Source of the DNA: Zygaena filipendulae
Lineage: Eukaryota; Arthropoda; Insecta; Lepidoptera; Zygaenidae
Direction of reading: 5' to 3'
NCBI GenBank assembly: GCA_907165275.2
Contig: OU015662.1
Span: 2,115,501 to 2,179,500, forward strand
DNA: 64,000 bases
In this document: positions 10,848 to 23,000 of the stretch, piece after piece
Numbering within the stretch: the first letter of the stretch is position 1
Layout: each line of letters begins with the position of its first letter
The notes under the pieces: model-generated
What the model saw: only the letters and a program-made list of their open reading frames with translations
What the model was told of the DNA's origin: nothing
The model's database searches: none
Made by a program: the position numbers and the translations under genes

Positions 10848-11040
10848 ATGTCCCGGTGGTGGCTTGCGCTTGTGCTGCCAGCGGTGGCGGCGGCGGCGCT
10901 GTCGCCCAGCGACACGGACGCGTGCAATCCGGACAAAATGACCGTCTATCGCATGGTGTTACACACGTACTGGACCAGGGAGAAGTTCCCGAAACACTAT
11001 CCGGATTGGAGGCCGCCGGCTCAGTGGTCCAAAGTGTATG
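10848..11040 (+). CDS. Spondin-like gene, coding exon 1 (signal peptide, start of Spondin_N)
   Basis: Encodes residues 1-64 plus the first base of codon 65. The start is the first ATG of the frame and is followed by a Trp-Trp/Ala/Leu-rich signal peptide ending near the AAAALS stretch. [15 protein letters not shown] and [20 protein letters not shown] match the opening of Spondin_N. The donor is gtgagt directly after the split Gly codon. Reading on past the donor adds about 20 residues and a stop, without family resemblance. Confidence 0.88.
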
Positions 11041-14000
11041 GTGAGTCATTTACAGCTCCAACTCCCGTTACTCCCGTGAGTCCCGCGTTCTCAGTGATGA
11101 CTTAAAATCCTATTTGTATTGTAAAAACGAATGTGTGTTTGTTCGTTTATTATGCTTTCATAATAAACGAACCTTGTCTTGTGCCTTGCCTTGCCTTGAC
11201 TACTCAATCGATCATTTAGAGTTAAAACAAAAAAATATTTGAAGAGCTCTCATTTATATTTGAAATCGGTCAACAATTAAATATTGACTAGTGGCTCAGA
11301 CCAAAAATTCTTATTTCGTCTGAGACTAGTGGCTATTAGTTTCAGTTTTAAACTGGAAAACATTGGGTACAAACAATACTTCAGCTAGTTGAGTATTTTG
11401 AAACGAACGTGTGCCAAAACATGGTATGAAGGCTATTTTAAACAGTTGGTAGGGCATGCATTACATATGCCTACTGATCTAGTTCAGGGGTAGATATGTC
11501 TATCAAATTCTATCTAGTAGTCTAGATGTAGAGACATACACTCGAAACCAGTCTCTCTTCAAATTAAATCTAATTCACAGCTTCAATTATTCAGCAGCAT
11601 AGCTTCGATTATTACCATTCAAGTATTGTGGCGGTAGCGTTAAAATAATTGACCGAGTCCTTCGCATATCAGGTTCTTAAAAATAATGTAGACCCAACAT
11701 TTTAATTGCAAATTATTCATTCCACGGAGACACTTGAAAGTTTTAACCCGATGCATAAATTTTGCTCCATTGTCTGTGCCCATTGTGTGAATTCGTTTAA
11801 AATTACCAACAATGAATAAATAATATTGATCAAAATTTGCATTGCTATTGCGCTGTGGTTCTACGGGAGTTTTTGCAGCATTTTAAAATTCCGTAGGCAA
11901 ATGGTAAAAGTTGTGTCAATCTGGTTCACTAACCATGAAACCAACGGTACTGTCAAATAAATGGAACAAATATAAAAAAGCAATTCTGTTGATTAGTTTT
12001 TATTACAATATGGACAGTAAAAAACCTATTAGAACTATAGTCGATTATTCGATGGTCAAATAAAAAACAATGGGCATGTGGACTAATTTTTATTTTTTAG
12101 TCGGTCTTGTAGATTATTAAAAAATATTGGACACGTAGGTATTTTTTCTTTTTTTACGTAATCAAAAAATAACGGCGATATATTGAGTTGAAATTTCGCG
12201 TGACGTCACTATTCTGACAGTTTGTATGGCGATTTTAGCGGTTAGTGACGTCACGACCCCCTCACCCTAAACTTTAATGCGCTTTACCTCTGTATATTTT
12301 AATTTATTTAAAAAAGCAAAAAATACGTGTCTATTGTTTTTTTTTATTTTCTAACTGACGGACTAATTGGAATTTTGATTTTCAAAAGTAGTCCACATCC
12401 CTATTGCCTATTCGTCTGATAGTAGTTAGTACACACAAAATAATATTATGTATAAAACACGGCCCTTTATGGATTGAAAACTTTATAATAACTATGTACC
12501 TACTACTACTAACATAGATACTACCACTACTAATAACCTAATATCAATACGCACCCAACCCGTTTTTTATGATATAAGTGCACAATAATAAGTAATTTCC
12601 AACTAGTTTTACTGTCACTTAAAATGTGATATTATCATAGAAAATATACGTTAAAAACATTCAAATCATTTATGTATGTTATATAAATATGTAAAAAAGT
12701 CAATTAAGTAAACTATATTATATAAGATGCTCCAAAGTTAGCTGCAAATATTTACAGGGCTGAAAGTATTATGTTATAACAAATAAGTTAAGCGAAAAAA
12801 TTATATTATAAATTTGGTAGTTTTTCAGAATAATATGAGGAAATAAATTCATTGAACAAACATACCTAACAACTACATTCACAAGGTACGTTCACGTTCA
12901 CCCGTTTTTGCGTAATTGAGTAACAAACATCCAAACATCCACGCTTTCACATTTGTAATATTAGTAGGATATAGGTATAGTAGGAATTTATAGTTATATA
13001 TTCTATATTATATATAAGTTATATATTGTATGCATGACTTAATAAAAAAGTGTTTAATAACACACACGTGTCGACAAGACACGCGTTCTGTAACTGTCAT
13101 ATTAATATAGGAACATTCTAAGCATAATAACATTATTCATTGTAACATATTATATTTTTCATTTATTTTATACTAGCTGTTCCCCGCGGTTTCAACCGCG
13201 TTCATTTCGGGGTTCCCGCGGGACTTCCGGGACAAAAATTATTCTAGTACCTTCTACAGAGAAGGTACTAGCCGTTAAGGCGTGAAAGCGTAACAGACAG
13301 ACAGACAGAGTTACTTTCGCATTTATATTAGTAGTAGGGATTTTCAATATACCTTGTTCATTTAATTTATTCTATAGGTACTAATATTATAAAGAGAAAA
13401 GTTTCTTGGTTTCGTGTGTTTGTTTGTTTATTTGTTTGTAATGGATATACTCAAAATGTAATTAATCGATTTTACAAAATCTTTTACATATACGAAGTTA
13501 CAGTGATGAAGGATAACGCCTACTTTAAGTACTAGAATTTCCACGAAAACTACGAAATTAACGCAAGAAACCGTGCGGTGGTGGATCAAAAGCTAATGTC
13601 ATAAATTTATGACTGAGAATGAGCTGCAGGCAATAAGTGCATAAGTGTTTACATAGAAATAAAATAATTAAAAATATCCAATGACAAACCACAACCAGTA
13701 TCTACTCGTAAATGAAGTTTCGTTCATTGACCACAGTGCTCAACCCACTTTTACATTTTTTTATAACGTCACCTAATTATATTAACTGTAGACGTAGGCG
13801 TTTCTCTGAATCAGTCAATGGATTGAGGTTAAAACAATGACTATTTTGTTATTTTCTGTATCTCAATTAAAAAATTATTCTGAGTGAATATAAAATCAAA
13901 ATAACTGACATTATTTATAAAAAAAACATTAACTTGGGATGTAGGAAAAATTATGTTATCTACTATTTATAAAAAAAAACATTAACGTGATACTATTATA

Positions 14001-17000
14001 TGTATATTGTAAACTAGCTGTTCCTTCGGTTTCACACATGTTAATTTCGGAGTTCCCGCAGACTTTCCGGGATAAAAGAAACGTACCCTATCTCCTTCTC
14101 TGTAGCCCTGATAACATATATGCAAAATTTAATGATGATAGGTTGAGTAGTTAAGCCGTAAAAGCTTAAGACACAAACAAATGAAGTCACATTCGTATTT
14201 ATTTAGGACTATCTGTCACTCGCGGTTTCACCCGCGGTAATTTCGGATTTCCCACGGGAATTCCGAGATAAAAAGTACTCTATGTCCTTTTCTGTACCCC
14301 TGACAACGTGTATGCAAAATTTCGTGATGATTGGTTGAGCCGTTAAGGCGTGAAAGCGTAAAAGACAGACAGACAGACCAACAGAGTTACTTTCGCATTT
14401 CTAATATTAGTAGGGATTTAACAACAATATATAATAATAATTATTATCATTATTTTCTCCCACAAGTAAATAAATACAATGGACTAGGACTAGGTCGTAA
14501 CTCAGGAAATATTTTTTAAACCGTTCATTAACAATTTTTTTATAATAAAAAAAAGTTGGAACAAGTGATCGAGTTTTAACGAGTCTAAAAAAGTTTTCTG
14601 GACGAAAGCCAAAACTGTACGTTAAAATAGCGACACTTATCGATAACAGGAGGAAGTGAGGTTTCAGTCACGACTCACGACTCTATTATACGACGGGAAA
14701 TATGCGGTTTAAAAGTAGGTAAAAATATATTTTGGAAACTTCAAAATAGAATGCTTATTTGTAGATAGTTGCGAGACAACTTGTGGATATTCCCGACATC
14801 CCGACACTTTTTGTTATTTTTCATTAAAATGAGGAATTTGTGCCTTCCCTTAACTCTGAAAAGTATCCTAAGTATATCAGTCAGCCCCATTAGCCAAGTT
14901 GACAATCTAAAATCGTCATAGCATAGAAAACTAAGGAATGGAATCTTTGGGTCACGTGGTCACGCAAAACGGGAGTTTTAATAGGGATGTTGACGACTTT
15001 TGAAAATCAAAATTCTAATTAGCCCGTCAGTTAGAAATTAAAAATTATGTTTTTTGCTTTTTCAAATAAATGAAAATATACTGAGATAAAGTTTAGGGTG
15101 GGGGCTCGTGACGTCACTAACCGCTACAAGCCGCCATTCAAACTGCACTGGCTAGTGACGTCACGCGAAATTTCAACTCAATGTATCGCCGTTATTTATT
15201 GATTACGTAAAAAAATTAAAAGTCCAATATTTTTTATTAATCTACAAGACGGACTAAAAAAAATTAGTCAACATGCCCATTGGAGGATTTTACGTGACCA
15301 CGTAACTTGACGATCCGTTCCTTAGTTTTCTATGCTTTAAGGATTGTAAATTGTCAACAAATTATAAATTAAAAATTGTGTTATAAAAGCTCATAGTACT
15401 TATTATAACACAAGTGTTAGGTCAAAATAATTGCGCTATTTATTCTTGTCTTTATATTATTTAGGCCAGCTTAGTCCACGAGCGGCTAATTTTCACTTCA
15501 ATTAAAGATATGAAGGTCTTGACACTTTTAATGAACAAAAGTGGACCACTCCACAACTTTCCTCTACTTATAAAACCATGTATATCATATTTTAATTACA
15601 TACACAGTATCTATCTGTATCACGGGTCTTAGGAATCAGAGTACTTCTAATCCCGGAATTCCTACGGGAACTCCTATGGGAAAAATCGAAGTAAAGTCGC
15701 GAGGAACAGCTAGTTTAAAATAAATATAGATAGTAGATAATATCGCAGTGAGTCAGTGTTTCGTTCGGGTTTCCCGCTGCCGTCCCAGCGCGGCGCCACC
15801 GTCGCGGTGCGCACGCGCCGCTGTCGATTATTCATAGACTCGCTCTTGGCAACACTTCAGTTCCCACAGGTGACTGTTTATACTTTATGTGTACACTGTA
15901 CAGCCAGCAGCAGATATACGTAACCACTTTCGAGAGTCATTGAATCTTAATGCAATTGTAATAAAGTTCAAAGATTGGCAGAAGTGTTTATGTTGCTGCT
16001 GCTGGCTGTACTTTATTCATGTCGGTTAGACGAAAAAAGGTCACATATTATGATCGAAAGTAATTTGAAGTTTTTGGGGATGAAAATTTGTAAAATCTTA
16101 AGTTTACCTCATCTTTTGAACTTTGAGGAACGAAAAAAAGATAAAATAAAATATGAAAAAAATCCCTATACTAATTTATAATTGCGAAAGTGAGTTTGTC
16201 GGTTTGTTTGTTACGCTTTCACGGCTAAACGGCTCAACCGGCCACCACGAAATTTTTCATTCTCGTTGTCAGCGGTATAGAGAAGGACATAGGCTACTTT
16301 TTATCCCGCAATTCCCAAGGGAACTCTGAAATAAATGGGGAAGAAACTGAATTAAATTTTGCATACTTCCTACACGTTTTCAAGAGTAGGCACAGAAAAA
16401 ATATAGGCTAGTAAGTACTTTTATCTCGGAATACCCGCGGGATCTCCGTAAGTAACGCGAGCTTAGCGGGACAATAAAACGGTATTACATTCTAGACAAA
16501 TGTCATGTAAAAATAAAACTCGTAAATTTATATCTATTATTAAAGTCGGTTCGGTCCAGAATTTTCGACGATTAACCTAAATATTAAGTTCAGTCATTTG
16601 CTTTTTGTTTATCCATTATATTCTGATACATTTTCTCTAGATAATACTTTGCTGTCCTATAAAATGTTGCTCTAATGACAAACTTTCGTGACTTGCTGTA
16701 AAAAACGTACTTATTGCTATATTAATCAAATAAGTAGTTTTCTTGTAGGTACTATAAAATAAATGAATTTTTTTAGCCTATATCGTGCAATATCGTGATT
16801 ATACGTCTATACATATTATAAGTAAGACAACTACAAAAATGTGCTTCATTTGGCAGATACTTACTTTTTGGATACAAAGATTTACAGACAAAAAAACAGA
16901 CACAGACATGTCTTACATACAGTCACAGACATGTTTTGGATACAGACAGTAAAATTCCACTTTTAATCATTGTTTATGGTTCTGCTAATAAAGTCCCTGT

Positions 17001-20000
17001 CGAATGCTCTTAAAGTCTTTGGGCATATTTTATGAAAGAAAATATTTAGAAAATACAAGTTTCTAGACCTAATGTATTTAGCTGTTAATTATTGTCTATC
17101 AGTCACGATCAAGACACGCGGCAGCGTGTCAAGCTAAGTTCAAGCAAAGGAACTGCAGGCTAGCCAGCGCCAAGTGTAATTTTACATATTATATATATTC
17201 GCATTTATAGCATTCGATGGGATGAGATTTTTTTTTTAGAAAAAAATGCACCTGTTGTATTGCACGCTGAAAATAAAATACATAGTACACTCGTTAACAA
17301 ACATACTCGTAACATTTATCAGAATCTTGTAACAACGCCAATTGGCAATCGCCGAGTTCAGTACACTCCGCACCCTCAGAACGAGTTTTGGCAGGAAGTG
17401 TACCTCTTTTTAGGTAGGTAAAGGTAGGTATAGGTATAGGTAACTTTAATATTTTTTATCAAACAAATGTACAACTTAGATTTTAGCCATAAACTGACCA
17501 ACTCTGCTGTCTTAAAAGTAGGAAGGACAAGAGAAATTGCTAACTGTACTTCCTAACCTGAACTTATTAACTTGTGTATGTACCTATTTGCTTTGAAATA
17601 AAACTTTTCCATGGGCAATAAATTTTGTAATTGAATTCGAATCCAAAACTTATGGTTTGGGTACCGAAGCTACAGGCCATAGTCTAAACTCTAAAGCATT
17701 GAATAATACACTGAGTAAAGGATAGACTTATTGAAGTTTGTGTAGCGCTGTCTCTTTTTGTCATTTCGATTTATCGCCATTAGTGTCTGAAGTATGACTT
17801 CACAAATGCACGGTCAAATTGTGAGTCATTCGAGGACATTATGTAAACAAATCAACAACAAATCTAGTTAGTTTATGTGTAAGATAAAAAAATATATATA
17901 CATAAGATCACTACATATAAATACATACACCGACAAATACATAAATATTACGTCATACTCATTTTACTAATAAAGTAATAATAAATATCATATGCTTAAC
18001 CAATTTTATATTATAACTTACCTACACATCTTGAATAACCCATTCGAGACGTTGATTGTTGATGTTGTATGATTAAAACATTGTTTTGAAATACTGTTTC
18101 TTTGGGTAAATACGAAGGCAAAACTTTTAAATCGACTATGCTAAAGTTGTGAATTAGGAGCGAGCAAAAAAATTGTCTAAAAAGAGCAAAAGCAAACAAA
18201 AAAAAAAGCAAAATTGAACAAGAAAATGCGCGTTGTGCAAATTAAAAATCTCGCTAACCAGATTTTTCCACTGAACAATTTTCTTAAAGGTGTTTTGTTT
18301 TTGTTTCCAAAGTAATTTGTTATTCCTTCAGCTAACCGTTCACAGTTTATAAAAGAATTAAAATTAACAATATCTACAGGAGCTCACTTGGAAATGTTGC
18401 CGTTGGACGTTAGCAGATATTATAATGAAAATTCTTAATATCTCCTCTGAAAATTTACGGAACTTACCTTTTGATATGAAAAGATTGAAATGAAATGAAT
18501 AAAGGTAAACGTGACGGTACATAAAAGTATTAAAAGTATTAGTCGTAGAGATCTCAATATCGTGGAATTCTAAGTTACCTACAATTTATTTATTTCTTTT
18601 TTTTAAATGAAAACGTCTTTAAGCATTTTGTGATTTTTAAATTGATGAAACGAAAAGGCGTCACTAAAAAGAGACTCACGTCTATACTGTAGACTAAACC
18701 AATATTATAAAGAGGTAAAGTTTGTGAGTTTGTGAGGTTGTAGGGGGTAGTCTCTGGATCTGCCGATTTTGTAAGATTTTGAAAGTTCTTTCACTTATAG
18801 GAAGCTACAGTGATGCTGAGTGACATAGGTTACTTTTTATCCCGCGGGAACTCCTTAATTAATTATAATCCTTAATATACTGACACCGGCCTGCTTCCAA
18901 ATAGATACGCAACGTATAGTTGTAAATCATTTAATCATGTGTTAGTATATAATCCTACTTGAAATTATAAACGCTAAAGTTTGTAAGAATGTATGGATGG
19001 ATGGATAGATGGATGGATAGATGGATGGATAGATGGATGGAAGGATGGATGGATGTTACTCTTTCACTCAAAAACTACTGAATGGATTTCAATGATAACT
19101 TTACAATAATATAGCTTATACATCAGATTAACACGTAGGGTACTTTTTATCCCGTAATTCTCGCGGGAACTCTGAAATTAACGCGGGTGAAACCGCGGGG
19201 CGCAACTAGTCAATCTTTATATAATCATATAAAGAACTTCTACTTATGTTTTTCACGTTCATTTCAATGCTTTTGATTACGTCCTAGGTACCGAGATCCT
19301 ACACTATAGTACGTAGTTCCGTCCGGCGTAGTTCGGATATTAATTAATTATCATCATCATTAAGCACTGAACGCCACACTTGTTTACATCATGTGTTAGT
19401 TAAATGTGACTTTTTCCGACCTTTTTTAAGTTATTTTGCACTAGTTGTGCCACGCGGTTTCACCCGCGCGAAAGGTTTTTATGTACTTATACAACAACTT
19501 TTTTTCCCGACATCCGATTTCAATGAAACAAAGCCTATATGTAGCTCCAGGCTAAGCTTAATCTACCTGTGAAAACCGTATGACAATCAGTTAAGTAGGT
19601 TCGGAGATTATCGCGAATAGACAGACAGACAGACAGACAGAAAAGAGTTTTAAAAACTTTTTTTTTGTGCTTGGTTACTCTTCTTTTATCACCCCTCTCA
19701 ATTTTAGGTAAAAATATTCGATGTACAGAATCGCGGATTCTTTTTATTATAGTATAGATTAGGAGTTGAAGAAAAGGTTCAATAAACCCGCGTGGTTTCA
19801 CTCGCGATAATTTCGGAGTTCCCGTGGAATTGTTCCATACAAACTTTGTAACCCCTTTTCAACTCCTTAGGGGTTGAATTTTCAAAACTCCTTTCTTAGT
19901 GCAGTAATGGCCCGGCCCGGTTTCAGCTGTGCGTTGAACGATCAGTCAGTCAGTTCTGCTTTTCTATAGGTATATAGATATAGACAAGCATGAGTTGACG

Positions 20001-23000
20001 AGGGTTTGAATAAGACCCTCGTTGAATCTTACCCAGTAGGTATACATATATCTACATAATAAATTTATTTCCACAGGTGTATCCCACGACCGCTCCCACG
20101 TGCTGTTCCGGCTGGGCCGGCGCGTGTCCGCCCCTGTGCGGCAATTCGCCGAATCCAGCCGATCGGACGCGCTCGGCTCAGCTCCGGGCACGCTCGACGT
20201 CTTCGGCGCGCCCGCCGTCGTGCAAGGTGCCGGCCGAACTGAAGCCGAGTTCTTCGTCGACGGAAATCACTCGCGAGTAAGTTTTTTTTTTCTTTTTAGG
20301 TTTCCGTACCCAAAGGGTAAAACGGGACCTTTTTACTAAGACTTCGCTGTTCGTCCTTCCGTCCGTCCGTCCATCGTACGTCTGTCATCAGGCTGTATCT
20401 CATGAACCGTGATAGTTAGTCAGTTGAAATTTCCACAGGTGATGTATTTCTGTTGCCGCTATAGCAAAAAATACTAACAAATAAAATAAAATAAATATTT
20501 AAGGTGGCTCCCATACACCAAAGGTGATTTTTTTACCGTTTTTGCTTGATATTGATAACAGCAACAGGTAGACGTTTGAAATATATTCACTTTGAAAACA
20601 AATAATCATAAATTAAAATAAAACCAATATTTAAGGGGAGCTCCCATACAACAGACACGATTTTTTGACCGTTTTTATAGATAATGGTACGGAACCATTC
20701 GTGCGCGAGTCCGACTCGCACTTGGCCGGTTTTTTTTTTTATATTATATTATATTGTCGGTTTACAAACGGCCAGTATTTTGTTTATATGGTGGATATAA
20801 TTCCTTGTATCCTTGATGGATATTTGTGCATAGGGCGGCATTTTCTATCCAACCTCATGTCACGTGACATGACGAGGAGTCCCATAGCTTTTCATACCGA
20901 TAACGATAATAGATTCTTAATTCGACTAATGAGGCTTAACATTTTATATGAAATATCGTTCAAATATCGTTTTAGTATCGTTTTGTTAGCAAATTATGCA
21001 AATCACTGCAAATCACTGAAAATCATTGCAATAGGACAACAAAAAAGTCTGTTTATTTTTTTTTATTAAGTATCGCAAATCATTAAAACAACAAGACCGT
21101 CAGAATAAAGCGTTCAGTGTTGCCACACAAGCGCACCCCCGAAAATACCGGTAATGGGCGAAAATATCGTATTTCATCGCTAATTAATGCGGCACAGAGC
21201 AAACAACAATTACGACACGGACGCACGGACGGATAAATAAAAATAAAAAAGAGGTCGAATCGATTCAAATCGAAAAGTAATAAAGGGGGAACTTTATCGT
21301 ACCTGGCATCGTGTCTGTGTTTTATTGGTAGTTAAGCCCATTCTCGTCAGCCTGTATTATTCCGATTACTACTCTTGGGTAGGTATAGTCAACAGCATAT
21401 AAGTATTCAAACAAAAACTCAATACCTACTTACATTAGTTCTACCTATACTCCCTAAATAATCTGAAACTGCCCAACAATAGTGTCCAATGGGAATGTGG
21501 ACTACTTTTGAAAATCAAAATTCTGATTACCTAGTCCGTCAGTTAGAAAATAAAAAAAACAATAGACACGTATTTTTTGCTTTTTCAAATAAATTAAAAT
21601 ACTATAAAGAGATAAAGCGCATTAAAGTTTAGGGTGAGGGGGTCGTGACGTCACTAACCACTAAAACCGCTATACAAACTGTCAGAATAGTGACATCACG
21701 CGAAATTTCGACTCAATATATCGCCGTTATTTTTTGATTACGTAAAAAAAGAAAAAATACGTGTCCAATATTTTTTAATACTTAATCTACAAGACGGACT
21801 AAAAAATAAAAATTAGTCAACATGCCCATAATTAGCATCTTACATCAATATAACTAAAGCTTCTATTTTATACTAGGTCTGCCCCGCGGTTTCACCCGCG
21901 AGAGTTTTGGAATTCCCGCAGGAACTCCAAAGCAGCCTTATTTACTCCTTTTAACATCAGCTAAGTAGCAGTGAAAGTCCTGTCAAAATCGCTGTCCATC
22001 CCTTTCGGAGATTCACCCGCATGAGGTTCGGAATTCCCGCAGAAACTCCAATTTTTTTTTTTATATTTTTTCATATTCTTCTTCAAAAAAAGTATTACTA
22101 GATATCCGGCGCAGTTTCACCCGCGATAATTTCGAAGTTCTCGCCGAATTGTTCCATACAAATTTTACAACCCCTTTTCATCCCCTTAGGGGTTGAATTT
22201 TCAAAAATCCTCTCCCTACGTCATATAAAGAAAACACGCTACGATCAGCGGTTTAGGCTGTGCGTTGATCCATCAGTCCAGGAGAAAGCATTTTATATGT
22301 ATTAGAATAGATAAATAATATTTATACCTACCTAACTCAAGAAACTAATTTTCACAATCACCTTATAAACTGAGATTTACCAATGACGTCGGTTTATAAT
22401 TTACAATCACATATTTGCCAAGAGTTGAACTAACTAACTGATACTGATAATACTCTGTGTTCACAGCCAATGACATTATTATAGAATGTCTTTGGTTCAC
22501 AGCATTCGGAATTTTTTGCAAAATTTCATGATGACCGGTTGAGTGGTTGAACAAAAACTCGCATTTGTATTTATTTTAATAGTAAGGATCATGGTCACTT
22601 TAAATGTGTTCAACTAATACTACCTATATTGTGGACACTTGCTTAGCCATTTTTATTTATATCTTTATTTATTAAAACAAAAACTACAATCTTGATTTTG
22701 ATGTTGACTGTACAATATAAGCAGAGGCTCCAACCGTTGTACAAACTGCAATTATTTAAGAGAATACTCCTTATATCGAAACTTTTGTGGCTCGTTTTAT
22801 TACCGAAGTACTATTTAGGCATCCTTACAAGTAATTTATGGCGAAAAAGTTTCGGCGCTGTAAGGTTTCTCACACGTTGAATTCCTTTGCCGACTTAATT
22901 TTAGACATAATACGTAGATAGAAATGGCAACAGATTGAGAAGGCTTTTATCGCTATGAACCGTGTCATAACTACTATACCTACTATTACTAAGATATAAT

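Noticed and set aside
10817..11049. Alternative frames overlapping exon 1 on both strands
   Set aside because: Shadows of the GC-rich coding exon; only the frame from 10848 gives the signal peptide and Spondin_N sequence and matches the exon 2 phase.
18990..19060. ggatggatagatggat run as an independent satellite
   Set aside because: It lies inside a complete Helitron-like element and recurs in the same position in other copies (23220, 62202), so it belongs to the element.
20665..21069. 134-codon frame in intron 2
   Set aside because: Begins in the 20299 repeat and runs into AT-rich DNA; no domain, and it lies within an intron of the real gene.
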